DNA of 64,000 nucleotides from positions 12,084,501 to 12,148,500 of the forward strand of contig NC_061469.1 in NCBI RefSeq assembly GCF_022581195.2, in the 5' to 3' direction. Within the stretch, counting starts at the first letter, position 1. The number at the start of each line of letters is the position of its first letter. The stretch comes from Helicoverpa zea (taxonomy: Eukaryota; Arthropoda; Insecta; Lepidoptera; Noctuidae). Shown here in pieces: positions 26,373 through 38,150 of this stretch. The notes beneath the pieces were generated by a model. It saw only the letters and a program-made list of their open reading frames with translations. It did not search any database and had not been told where the DNA came from. A program made the translations under genes and the position numbers.

Positions 26373-29300
26373 TTGTATGTAATAAAAATAAATGTAAATC
26401 TTGTATTTAAACAAGTATTGAGTTTCAGTTGTTACTAGATTTTTGTTTCGGTCTGTGTGACTTACTCTTAGTGAGTGTACCGATTCAGGTTCTGTAAGTA
26501 GGTAGAGGAAGTATTACGATCCCCTCGCGAGGCGCTCGGCGCTGACCGCGGGCAGCACGTGCGAGCGATGGCGCCGCTATACAATATGTATGACACGCAA
26601 CAAGTGCATCGGAATATTATCGCCATTTGTTCTACAGATTCTCTGCTTCAGCCAGCACGTGTATCTAAGTGGCGATGCATCTTGAAATATCAAAATAGAC
26701 CTCAGAACGTTAATGCAGTACTGATACAGTAATGGTCATAATTTGTTCGTTATACAATATCTTAGTTACGACTATTACCATTTTGATCAAAGGATTAAAA
26801 CATCTAAGCACTGTGTTCTAGCTTTACTTGTCTTGAACACCTTGAATATTCGGGCTTAAGATGTGACAGGCAGAGGCACTCAGTCACGCTGGTCACAGCT
26901 GTTGACATGTGACGTCACTCGTGCCGCCATTGTCTCGCTGATTGTCTGCGAGTGCCGCTGCTGCCTACTTCACACAACTGTCTTTTGTGATGTAAACGTA
27001 CACGACTTGTGATAAAAGCCAAAGCACAGTGTTCGGTGCAATGACACCGAACACCTTGCTCAGCATTACGCGACTTACGCAGTTACTTCATTAGTATTAA
27101 AATTGTAACAGAGTGTCAGTGCGCATCGGGTAACCGCGATATTCGGGTGCATTCATTGCAACATTTCTAACATTCCATTTAACATAGTTTTACTAACATT
27201 TTAACATTTAAGAAGTTATTGTGGATCAGTACAATAAACTTTATTTTAGTGAAACATTCTATCATTCAACAAACTCTGCAACCCCCACCGCATTACACCG
27301 CACATAGTTTTTTGGTCCTTCGAGCCGGATATGAACCAGCGACCTATGGCTATTATATGAAAGATTACATTATTTTAAATCTTACTTGCGTAGTTCTCTT
27401 TAAGTAAAGCTAGCAGAGATGCAATATAAGTAGGTAACATCAGCGGGTGCTATACCGCCACGCAAGGGCACAGTAAACTGTGTCGTGTAACAGCGTGCCA
27501 TCACACGTAATGTGACCCGAACAGTTTTTATTGTGACGTCACAATGTCCCAGTGATCAGTGCGACGCGGTGCAACAAAGCCGCTCGTTAGCCGGTTCTAT
27601 TCCGTCACCGCCGACCGACGGAAACGGAAAAATGTATTTGAGTGCAATCTCCGGGACGCGCTTTGTTCTGATATTGGGCGAGGGGTGCGGGGTGCGGGAT
27701 GCGAGGTGACGGCGCGAGGGGCAGGGTACAGGGGCAGGGAACATGACTTGAACTAAAGGCTGTCGAGGTCCAATAGTTTTGCAGCAAACTATTATTTGCA
27801 TCGGACTCGCATTTTGGGAAATAATAAAAAACTTCTAATTCTCATTAGTTATTCAATAACGAATAGATAACATTAAATAGGTCAACATCCGTTCCTATAA
27901 CAGTATAAAAATAAATCAATACAATAAAGTAGGTAAGAGGTACCATAGTGAAAAAAAATAATTAAATTAATATCTGAACTTCCTGGACCAAATAAGAATT
28001 AAAACTGAAAGTAATGTAAAGTTGTTCTCGCGGCTTTTCTTACAATATCCCGATCTAACTTGACCAACTGCACCTTCTATTATAACTAGTTGAAAATGAT
28101 ATTTAAAAATCTCTCTCTGAGCAAGTTTCCGTGAGTAAAAAGTTCAAGCTGGGTAAGGCCCCGCCTAGCCGAGAGAGGAACGAGATCACAGCGAGCGACT
28201 CAAATGTGAGAGCCAGCCATAGGTGAGGTCGCACAGCTAGCGTGGCGGAGCACGCGCACTGTGGGCACGGCCGGCGCCGTGCCAGCGTCCGGTTCACACT
28301 TTTCAGCACTATTTTATACTTCTCACTTCCTTCAGAATTTTTTAAGTGAAATCATAAAAGCTTGACTTTCTGACTATTAAATGTAACGAGGCAAGTTCCG
28401 GCGGCCGCTGCTGAAGTTGTGCGCCACTTTGTACAGATGTAATGTACGGCGGGCGAGTGAATATTGAGAGCTCCGCTTTCATAGCAAACGTCCTGCTGTG
28501 CTGGGGCCATCTTTACTTTAACAGCCACTTGCCACAGTTACCCGAGTGTGCAATTTGTGTAACTTTCTGCAAGCTTTTTTCTTCTACTATCAGACGGTAC
28601 GAGCTCTAACGATGTTCAAAATAAAAATGTTCTCTTTGACAGTCTGATGTAATTCCCTCAATTCGACGTGAAACTTTAAACGGAATATTTAATGGTCACA
28701 TTTCATTATAAATCCGATACACGAATCAAATATTCATACTCGTCGCTCGACAATCAGACTGAACACTTCATACCCGACAGAATTCCCGCAGAATGTGAAA
28801 TCATAATGAGCGTAGGGATGGGCGTAACAATTTTAAAAGTATTAAAGCCCGCAGTCGTCCCCGCGGAATTGCACTCGCGCGCTTTGTCCGCGTTCGCGGC
28901 GCCGCGCATTGTGCGCTAATGTAATGGACTTACTGAATAAAAACGGAAAGTACGCCCATTCCTATTATGTGCCGCAACTCGTACACAAATGACAGCTGTT
29001 TGTTGTCGTAACCCACATCTTTTGTTCCGCTCTCATCTCGACAGCCGCCGCTATAGCCTAGATATTACATTTTTTACTCGACAGGTTTTTGTGGCATATT
29101 GTTGCCTGTTTAATGAAAATCTATTTTCTTCCTAGTAATGAATACTGATATTATCGGCTTGCTGCTACATGATTCATCACCCATTAACATGGATGAGTAC
29201 TTTATTTTATTTTTGCTTAGTTATCAAAAATTGAACTTTATCATCAATCTATCACCCTTTTCGTATAAATTGTTTTCTAAATAAATATGTTTTTTCAAAC

Positions 29301-30046
29301 GTTATTACGTAATGAGACATCTTTCAACTTGTATCGTCAGGTATCTTCATTTTCACTATTAAGTAAACATTGCTTGTTCCCAAGTTTCTGTAAAATGAAC
29401 ATCATAATTTGATATAATATGAATTACACCTTCTGCACATATTCACGTTGTGAGGTATTGTTGCACACGTGCCCCGGGACCGCCCCGGAACATCCCGCGG
29501 GCGTTAATCGATGCGAGATGCTTCCCGGGATTATTAATAAGAGATATATTATGCTAATGGAACTGCGCCATATTGTTTGTTATAAGTTTTTGTTCGCTAC
29601 TTCCATCTTCCACATATTTAACGCGAGCTCATCAAATATGCAGATGCGTCGGAGTAGACCTGTTTGTGCTCTGCTGGCGGGGCGCCGTGTCTGCTGCACT
29701 AACCTACTTACAGCTTATGAAGTAATACTTCACGTGTATATGTACACATAATTACATCATTTCATTAATAATATATCAATTTGTAAGAGTCTCTACGGTC
29801 TTATAGGTATATATTGTCTATTGATACTGATGAGTCATGTAAATAAAACAACTGGTTACGGCGAACACTTGTAAATGACTAAAGAATAATTATTTATTAT
29901 ATTTCATCATACATAATATATATTTGACATACTTAAAGTTTATTGCCTACCTATGCTCCACAAATTCGTCCGGAGAGGACTATTTTGCACTTGGGTATGT
30001 AATTCTCATTTCTCCCGACTTTTATTATCATTCGTGATGTTTGTTT
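26373..30046. other. No gene recognised
   Basis: About 3.7 kb with no supportable gene. Two GTGACGTCAC sites lie at 26909-26918 and 27533-27542. A short stretch at 27312-27347 reads, on the minus strand, like a tRNA T-arm and acceptor end (GGTTCATATCC followed by GGCTCGAAGGACCA). There is no matching box A region, so it is at best a fragment of a retroposed tRNA-like sequence. Several overlapping ORFs at 27512-27801 fall in a GC-rich low-complexity patch and are not convincing. Confidence 0.5.
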
Positions 30047-30330
30047 TTTAACCCCCGACGCAAAAACGACGGGATGTTATAAGTTTGACGTGTCTGTGTG
30101 TGTGTGTGTGTGTGTGTATGTGGCACCGTAGCTCCCAAACGGATGATCCGATTGTAATGCGGTTTTTTTTTGTTTAAAAGGTATGTCAGTCGGGAGTGTT
30201 CTTAGCTATGTTTGGTGGAAATCGGTTCAGGTCTTCAAGGTCATCAGCTCGTTTGTTAGGTGTGATAAGAATGTTACACGCTCAGTTTACTTGCGAGCAT
30301 ATGTGGGATCTGAAATTTGAAACACGAATG
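30047..30330 (+). repeat. Lepidopteran 'CCCCCGACG' dispersed repeat
   Basis: It starts ACCCCCGACGCAAAAACGAC, then has TGTTATAAGTTTGACGTGTC, a (GT)n run at 30093-30118, and GGCACCGTAGCTCCCAAACG. A T-rich stretch and ATCGGTTCAGGTCTTCAAGG follow. I recognise this block order as a very common intergenic repeat of moths. The 3' limit is uncertain. No protein is encoded. Confidence 0.6.
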
Positions 30331-30359
30331 TCTTCTGGAACCACTGAGCTGGTCTGCTG

Positions 30360-30680
30360 TTAGGGCACGAAGATAGGAGACGTAACCCTGAACTGCCTTT
30401 TAGTAAACCCATCGAGTTTGGGCTCGTTGAATTTGTCTTGACGAGTTCTCTTCATGTTTCTGATTGACGAGAACCTGATGCTGGAAATGGGATGTGGCGG
30501 ATGAAACCCTGGAATGCCGGAATGAAACGGATAAACCGATTTATATTTTTGCTGAAAATCTAGAATGACCAAAGGTTAATCTTTATTGTTTCTCAATCTG
30601 TGCAATTCTCCCAGAGCCAGTTTGTCATGAGGATTATTAAACAGCTTCCTTTGGCCGAGATCGCATATAGCGACCCCATC
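30360..30680 (-). pseudogene. Unrecognised coding-like block with one internal stop
   Basis: On the minus strand one frame runs from 30680 to a stop at 30360-30362 and is interrupted only by TAA at 30576-30578. The two halves look protein-like: the first includes KLALGELHRLRN, and the second is rich in P, F, S, R and K, with a GIPGFHPPHP stretch. A pyrimidine-rich tract ending AG lies immediately upstream of the first half, and TTTTCAG lies just before the second. The block could therefore be two exons or a decayed single ORF. It lies between two members of a CCCCCGAC-type repeat. I do not recognise the protein. It may be transposon-borne, a retropseudogene, or chance. Confidence 0.35.
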
Positions 30681-30770
30681 TTAAAATAAAAGAAATTAAA
30701 TGAAAGAAGGAAAAATTAAGGAGCTCCTTCAAAAAGCATGAAATAAAATTAAATTATAAATTAAAAAAAA

Positions 30771-30960
30771 CCCCCGACCCAAAAAAAGTACACAATTATT
30801 ATGACAAAAGGTTAAAAACGCTAAACCCTATAAAAAGCAAAAAATAACTTTTAACACTACGTAAGTACCAACTAAAGCATGTCAGACTAAACTAAAATCG
30901 ACTGAAAGTCTTCCTTTCAATCAAATAATCATAAAGACTTACCTACTACCATGTTAAAAC
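30771..30960 (+). repeat. Second 'CCCCCGAC' repeat segment
   Basis: Begins ACCCCCGACCCAAAAAAAGT and continues with CGCTAAACCCTATAAAAAGC and AACACTACGTAAGTACCAAC, ending in a stretch with CATGTCAGACTAAACTAAAA. This text accompanies the repeat at 30047 in other lepidopteran sequence I know, so the two may be parts of one larger element. The orientation of that element is not resolved. Confidence 0.5.
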
Positions 30961-33900
30961 ATAGTTTGGAATAAAAATAAGCAAAGCGCCAAAATGATTG
31001 TCTCGGAGTAAGGCAACTCCGAGGAAGCTCACAAAAGGCTTTCACCATCCCGGGACTCGCATCCCGCGACACACTTCCTTTGCGAATATTCCCGCGACTT
31101 TCACAAAAGCCTACTTAGTTGCAGAACTACTAGTGATGGAGTTTTAAGTTCTCGCGCACACTTTGCGTTATAATGAGTTATTAGCATAAGCTCCTTCGAC
31201 GCCGGCATTCTTTGCTGTTTGTGCTGAATCAATTTAAAACGGTTTCACACTAAAAGATCTGGATTTGAAATGTAAATGTTGATAGATGTGCTGTATACCC
31301 AGATGTTATATTTAAACGGTGGAGCTGTTCCTGCAGCCGAGTGACAAACTTCGCGTTCCCGAACACAGTGGAGAGGAAAAATGCAAGTTGAGTAATGATG
31401 ACAGTTTTTGAAACTCAATTTGGCCGGTTTCCATGGACATTCATTTCATTTAAACAGAAAATATAAAATTATGATACCTAAACAGTCTTTAATTTGTGTA
31501 AAAGGATGAATTTGCATACCCTTCACAGACCATTGTAATGTTTTATTTTGTTTACCCTTTCGACACCTATTGGAGTTCACTTTAGAACCTTCAGGTAACA
31601 GAAACGAGGAGCAACAGGAAAAAATGCAAATAAGCAGCTCCCGTGCACAAAGAGAACAAATGAACAACGTCCCGTAGGAGAGGACATTATTTGGGCACTC
31701 GTAAAAATCGCTATTATTAGCGAATTACGTGAACAAAGAGTTGCGCGGTAATTACGCGCGTGCGGCATCAAACGCTCGTTTGTGCGGCACGCGGTCGCGC
31801 TTCACCTCACCGGCGGAGTATGAATATGAATGTGAGCAAATTGTCTGTCTCGGTGTAATTGTGGAAGAATGCGCGGAGGGAGGCGGCTGTTGTTGTTAAA
31901 CACCAAACGATTACCGCCCGTTCACACGCGCGCGCATTACTTATGTACAAACGTTATCGTCTCACTAATGGTGCCTATGAACAATGTTATGTACATTGGC
32001 ATATAAATGCTACTATTTACCAATTAAAAACATCTTTGACAAATGGATGTTACTGGAATTGAGCAAACCATCTAAGCAATTTTATTTTTTATCACTAACG
32101 CATTTAACATATTTTACATAGGTAAGTATTCTAGCAGAGAGCTGAGCTGAGCTTTATTCAGTGCGTGTAAGGCCACTGTATACAGCGGCAGGCCGGTGGG
32201 ACTTGCCGGGAGCTCGCCTGGTCTCCGGCGACGCGGCGGGAACCGAACACACGCACACGATGGACTCGGTGATGACAACTTACACTCAACCACGGGGTAC
32301 TTTAGTGCTACTCACTATGTGTTCAAAATTGAACCGTAACAAAATATTATCCAGATATAAAGAATATCTAAACCACAACTTACCTATTTTGAACCAGAAA
32401 ACTGCTATCATTGTGATTGACTAATTAAGGATGAAGACTAATTTATTTAGCAGACCCGATAGTTTTCGAGAAAATCTGTAAGAATCCATGTAAGTGATCC
32501 CATGCAAACAGAGGAACATTGTATAAAATAAAAGAAGCGCCAACACAGCGCGTTTGTTCACAATGTTAACGTTGTTCCGAACTCAAATATGAAGAACAAA
32601 TAACGTAATACGGTTTTGTAAGAGCCCGCACGCCGAACAGATATGTTTGCTCAACCAGCTGGGGTGCTAGCCCACCGCGGTGTAACGACACGCTACCAAG
32701 CCAAAAGTAACACTTGCGAAGAACCTTTAAATAAATTACTTATGAAATCGTGAAATGATATCTGCCAGTATTTAGGCTCGCTGGTTGAATGATTGTTTAT
32801 GCGAAATGCTGTGAGTGGTCACAATGCAGCACTTGCAATGATTGTTTATGGAACCACAAATACAATAAATAAATTCGCTGAATGAAATAATTTGAAATCG
32901 ATTATTAGACTCCACTAGCATCACAATCACGTACAGTTCCCTATGTGCATATATTCAGATTTGTCAGGAAGATTTGGTGATTATTGTTCAGATAACAGGA
33001 GTCTTGTATGATGGCCTAGTACCCCGTGATAACATGCCCGTGTCGTGCATTACAGCTGATTGGACAGCAGCCCTCGGGTCACGTGTCCGTGCGCGGACTC
33101 GCTCGCGTAACATTGACTTTTACAACTTCCTAGTATTGTGTCCGCTCTCTGTCTCCTTCACTCTTGCAGCAGGCGGGTATAGGCGTCTCTGTCGTATCAG
33201 TGATATTGGCGTCGTCATCGGAACGGCTCGCGGTTCGTTGCGGTCTGTTTGCGAGATGTGCTGAGCTGAGCGCAAACACTTAGTTTACTTTAGGACATTG
33301 TTTTGGGCCGAAATTCATACTAAATAGCTGCATGCACAATGTAACACAATCTTTATGTTATACCTCATTTAGAAAAATTAACTGCACGAGGTTAATAAGT
33401 ATGTATTTTTAACCTTAATTCAAGAGATTTCATGTCCCAGAATATGTATAAGAACTACATTATCTACAAAAATACTTCGCTAGCCTTTATGTATCCATTT
33501 ATGATAAACAACTTGTTGGAAAATTAATGATAATTCGCGAACATCAAACTTTTGTGTCGTCCTTACAACAAACTGTACAAAGTATTAGAAATACTTTGAG
33601 CTACGTCGTCGTTGTTCCGAGATTTAGCTCTCAAGATAAGAATAGACTATTTTTTTTAATTAGGTCAGCTATCTATTATAACGTTCCTAAGATTATTGTA
33701 AACTTGATTATTATATATTTTGTGCGTGTTAGAAATAAAAATCTACTTTCGAAACATAAAACGTGGTTCTATTTTTTTATCGGTCGTAGCTTATAGGTAT
33801 AAATAATTTGTTATGATAGTATCGGTAATTATAAATCGTTTTAAATAAAGTGCTCAGTGACATGCTTTTAACCATATAATTGCGTTTAAACGGGTAATCA

Positions 33901-36900
33901 AACGAAAATAATTACGATAATTTTAATGAGCTCACTTATTGAATTATAATATTTACTGCGGTAATATTGTAATAACCAAATATTCAATTATATACTATGT
34001 GTTCATATTCCATAACAAAGAATCATAATATTAACATTAATTTAAGAGAAAACTTCTGTCACAAGCGATTCCGTAGCGCCGTAGCAGCGTAGCAGAAGAG
34101 GCGTAGCGCGTAGCAACGTAGCGCGTGATTTATTAATATAAAATAATTTGACTTAGATTAATAGCACCGTCGCGGAACGCAGCGCGGGACGCACTCGCGG
34201 TAATCACAAACAGACGCTAAATATCTCACATGTACTAAATATGCAACAATACATACAAACAACTCATATTTTATTTCATTTTACCTAAGTGCTCGTATTT
34301 ACTAAGGACGATACGGACGCCTTTTCACTAGTTAATAATGACGAATAATAAATCATTAAATGTGCAATGCTTTGAAAATTAAATCACCCAAATATACAAA
34401 AATATTGCACTGGGGGAGAGAATGCACGCGATTATGCATCCGGCCACGTCCGCCGGTGACCGGTGACGTCATTATTATAATGACATGCATTGGTAAATAA
34501 CAAATACAAAATGTTGTAGGCAATTTGATTAGTTCTCAATAAGACACAATGAGGCTATTAATAATAATTCAGTGTCAAAACGAGCGTCTCTACCCGGAAT
34601 TCTTAAAATTGTTGTCAGAAATACAATATTGGTGGGTTCAATCAGAGAAAATGAAACAATCGTTCCTCACCTCCCCCCCCCACCCCCGCCCCGCCTCATA
34701 CCCCGGTGATATCGCGCCTAAAGAAGCGAATTTTCCGTTTTATTTAGTAGTAACAAACGGCGCGCATAAACAGAAGCGATGTCTGTTTGACTCATCTCAC
34801 CGAAATCATTCGGATGCAATTACGTTAAACAGAACAAAGACATTCTCAAGCGAGCCTTCCATAGATCCCGTTACAAGTGTCGGAACAAATACCGCCTTTA
34901 TGTACCTCCCAGTGGCGATATCACGCCCTTTGTTTACATTATAATGTCGTTCAGATTTTTATAAACATACTTATATTTATCAGGCAGTGATTACGTTGGT
35001 AGCATTTTACCGTCATTTTACTGTGGATCTATTTCTCGCGGTTCCTTCCCGAGTGCTAGCGTGAGTGACAACAGCAGTGAGTTGTGTTTGAGAGTGCGTC
35101 AGATTACAGGTTCAGTATGAATCACCTGTCCCGCACGTGCCGCGGACGTGTCGCGCCGCCGCCGCACGTGACGCCTCTAACGAAGCAAGCTGTATGTATA
35201 TCTACAGCAGTCTGTACAACTTCTTCTATGTTGTTGTTACAACTACATGAAAGAAGAAACTCTTATCATAATTACTATGCGTCTGTTACAAAGTTTCCAA
35301 ACTGTAGTAATCGGTAACTAGTCAAGATAAAGTCTTTCTTATTTTTTGGAAGATTGCCAGTAAGCAAAAATATTACCTTCATTTCTTTGAAAGTGATGTG
35401 TCAGGGAAGGAATAAAAATTGTTGTAAATCATAATTGTTTCTGTTAGGTTACGGAACGTTGAGTTTGGTAGAGAATTGAAAACGAGCCTTCTGTGAGTAT
35501 GTCTGTGGTGTCGTTAGTGACTTGCAGCGTGTGATGGAGTGGGGTACTTAGTGCGTGCGAACAATGGCGTCATCGCTCAGATAATTATCGCACAAAAAAG
35601 CGACAGCGCGCGTCGATGAGCCGTGACTCAGCTGTTCCGAGCGACGCGACGCACAGACACGGACCAACACGATGTACGATATCATAGTAAACAAAACCAT
35701 AAAATAACCTGATACTTTTGTTATTATTTCGGATTTAGTTACTATTTATTTTTAATCAAAAATGTCACCCCTTAGTAGTACAGGATTAAAGCTAGACAAT
35801 CTCTAATGCAATACAATTGCATTCCCCTTGTTTAGTTATAGATATTGTATGAGATGTTCCGCAGCTGATAGTGAGATACTGTGACATGTTTGTATTTCAT
35901 TCAAGCGATTTATTTGCAAATCTATTGTGTAAAAACAAGTGTTCTTTATTATGAGATGAAATGCACTGTATTTGCAAATACAAATGATGAAATAATGAAC
36001 AGTTTTTGTTAGTTGGCCAGTGTTAGCAATGTTGTGTAGTGTCAGCATGAGACAATGCTAGTGCGATATCGTCTCCCGCGCCGCGCACCCGAGCGGCACT
36101 AATGCGGCTAATGACGCGCCAGTGTGGGACACGCCTACAGTGGCTCCTTGTCTTCATTACACCTAATATAATATTAAATTAGTGTCATTGGGAATTATTC
36201 AGTCAAAAGCAAAGTAGTTGATGGATGACGGATGTTGTCTCTTAAGATACAAAAACTACAAAAGAGTGGAAAACTTTTAAAATACATACTTATTACTACG
36301 AACAGTTTTAAATACATACTTATTAAAAAAAATATGGTTCATATTCGAATATTTATTTTTATCATGACCGACTATAATAGATTGTTATTCTTCAAAAAGA
36401 AATGTAATAAATAATATGTGTTGCACATGTTCTGCTTCTATGATGACGCGACAGCCGAGGGTGAGAGGGATTGTTTCGGCGCGATCGCATTACCGCTAAC
36501 GACGACGCGACAACCTAACGACTGTCGCTACATACTACATACTTTTAAAAGCGAAACGAGAATACTGAACATTCGATAACTTTTTGCAGACATTACAGGT
36601 TTCACGATATCAGCAATGTACAGTAACACACGGTTTCCAAGGAGTGCTGCGTGCTCATAATTCCACCCAAATGTTTCCAGATAACATTTAATAACGCAAA
36701 TAAAAAAGTATTTCAGCAATATTGTATCGGAATCAAATAAAACCCGGCGTCAGATCGTCGCGGAGAGGCGCCGCGATAATTTCGATTTATATGAAAATGT
36801 CCCCGCGGACGAGTATTGAGCTCTCACCTCCCTGCAGGTAATAATGATGCTTCTATTGAGGTTAATTATTTGAACGGCGAGAGTAATGGTTGATCGGAGC

Positions 36901-37470
36901 TTTACTACGACAAAAAAGCCAATTAGCAGTTCATGAACAATAACATTATTGATGGCGGCACTTTCAAACGACAATAAATGTAAAATGAACTTCTAATAAA
37001 GCGTCACTTGCGATGGAAGTAATTAAACAATTTCGGAGCCAAATCGTTCCCTGAACTGCGCTCTCGTTGGACATTTTGTGAAGTAAACGATTCGAAACGG
37101 TCATTTAAGCGACCAATAACAATTTTTGATTCAGTCATAGACCCTACAATAATACAAATAGTCAGTGATTATTTTAACTTTTAAATGGCTTATAGTGTAC
37201 GATTTCTAGGATGTTACAATTTTAAATGTTATTGAACCCGATTCTACGACGTGACGGTCGCGGGAGAACCCTCGCGGTATTAATTACTTTAATGCAGTAA
37301 TGCATTACTCTATGTTAACGTGTCAGCTGCAACTGCTACTGACTATTATGCTGACTATAATGTCAACTGATGTTTTACTCACGAAAAACCTTTGAAACTT
37401 TCTGAATTGCACCCTTTTCTGCTGTGGGTGCTAATTTCACATTTAAAATTATTAGAATGAAAAATTTTAA
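30961..37470. other. No gene recognised
   Basis: About 6.5 kb of intergenic-like DNA. It holds a short run of CGTAGC-type imperfect repeats at 34072-34125, a C-rich tract at 34672-34700, one TGACGTCA at 34464-34471, and a duplicated TACATACTTATTA near 36280 and 36310. The 131-codon frame at 34549-34944 crosses the C-rich tract and looks like chance. Confidence 0.5.
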
Positions 37471-38061
37471 AATTTTATTCCCCTCATCGCTGCCACTGTG
37501 GTGAGGCTGTCACGACATCACGGCCTGTCGTGCAGCCGTAGTGCGGGCCGTATTACGCGGCATGCAAACATCAATGACATTATACGTCGAGCTCTTGTTG
37601 CCGTCGGGGTACCAGCTGTATTAGAACCAAACGGCTTGGCACGCGACGACGGTAAGAGACCAGACGGCATGTCGTTATTCCCTTGGAAGATGGGTAGGCC
37701 TTTAGTATGGGACGCAACCTGTGTCGATACTCTTGCGCCATCACACCTTCCAAGTTCTGCGTGCTGTGCTGCTGCTGCCGCTGCGGCTGCGGAGAACCTC
37801 AAGCGGCGGAAATATAGTGGCCTTGTCGGAAACTATATTTTCGAACCGTTTGGGGTTGAAACCCTCGGGTCGTGGGGTCCGAATGCCCACATTCTATTTA
37901 AAGATCTCTCTAGGCGGCTGGTTGACGCTTCTCGTGACCAGAAGGCTGGCTATTACCTCGGACAAAGAATCAGCATGGCGATACAACGAGGTAATGCTGC
38001 CAGCCTCTTGAGCACGCTCCCAGTTGACAGCGATGGGGACGAATTTTTTGACGCTTTTTAG
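37471..38061 (+). pseudogene. C-terminal fragment of a LINE polyprotein (RLE-like)
   Basis: The frame is open from 37471 to the stop at 38059-38061. The protein-like part starts near 37480 and has no true initiator, consistent with 5' truncation. It contains HHGLSC (remnant of a zinc-type motif), RPDG about 45 residues later, then LVWDATCVDTLAPSH, an alanine run, VETLGSWGP and RISMAIQRGNAAS. I recognise this order from the C-terminal end of reverse-transcriptase polyproteins of invertebrate non-LTR retrotransposons. The H..C followed by RPD...WD spacing resembles the restriction-like endonuclease (PD-(D/E)XK) region of some LINE clades. That functional reading is inference. No RT domain is present, so this is a dead but unbroken 3' fragment. 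Confidence 0.6.
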
Positions 38062-38150
38062 TTGTTTGTTTTATTAGGATAGTTTTTGATTTTTATTGTA
38101 AATATGTCTTGTAAATATCTATGAAAAATAAATACATGATAAAATAAGTG
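38062..38150 (+). other. Probable 3' UTR of the LINE fragment
   Basis: AT-rich sequence following the stop, with AATAAATACATGATAAAATA near 38128. It resembles the end of a LINE transcript. The exact 3' border and target duplication are not visible. Confidence 0.4.

Noticed and set aside
27312..27347. Possible tRNA gene
   Set aside because: Only a T-arm/acceptor-like piece is present. There is no D-arm or anticodon arm at the right distance.
27512..27801. Cluster of four overlapping ORFs
   Set aside because: Open frames result from GC-rich low-complexity sequence. No frame looks like protein.
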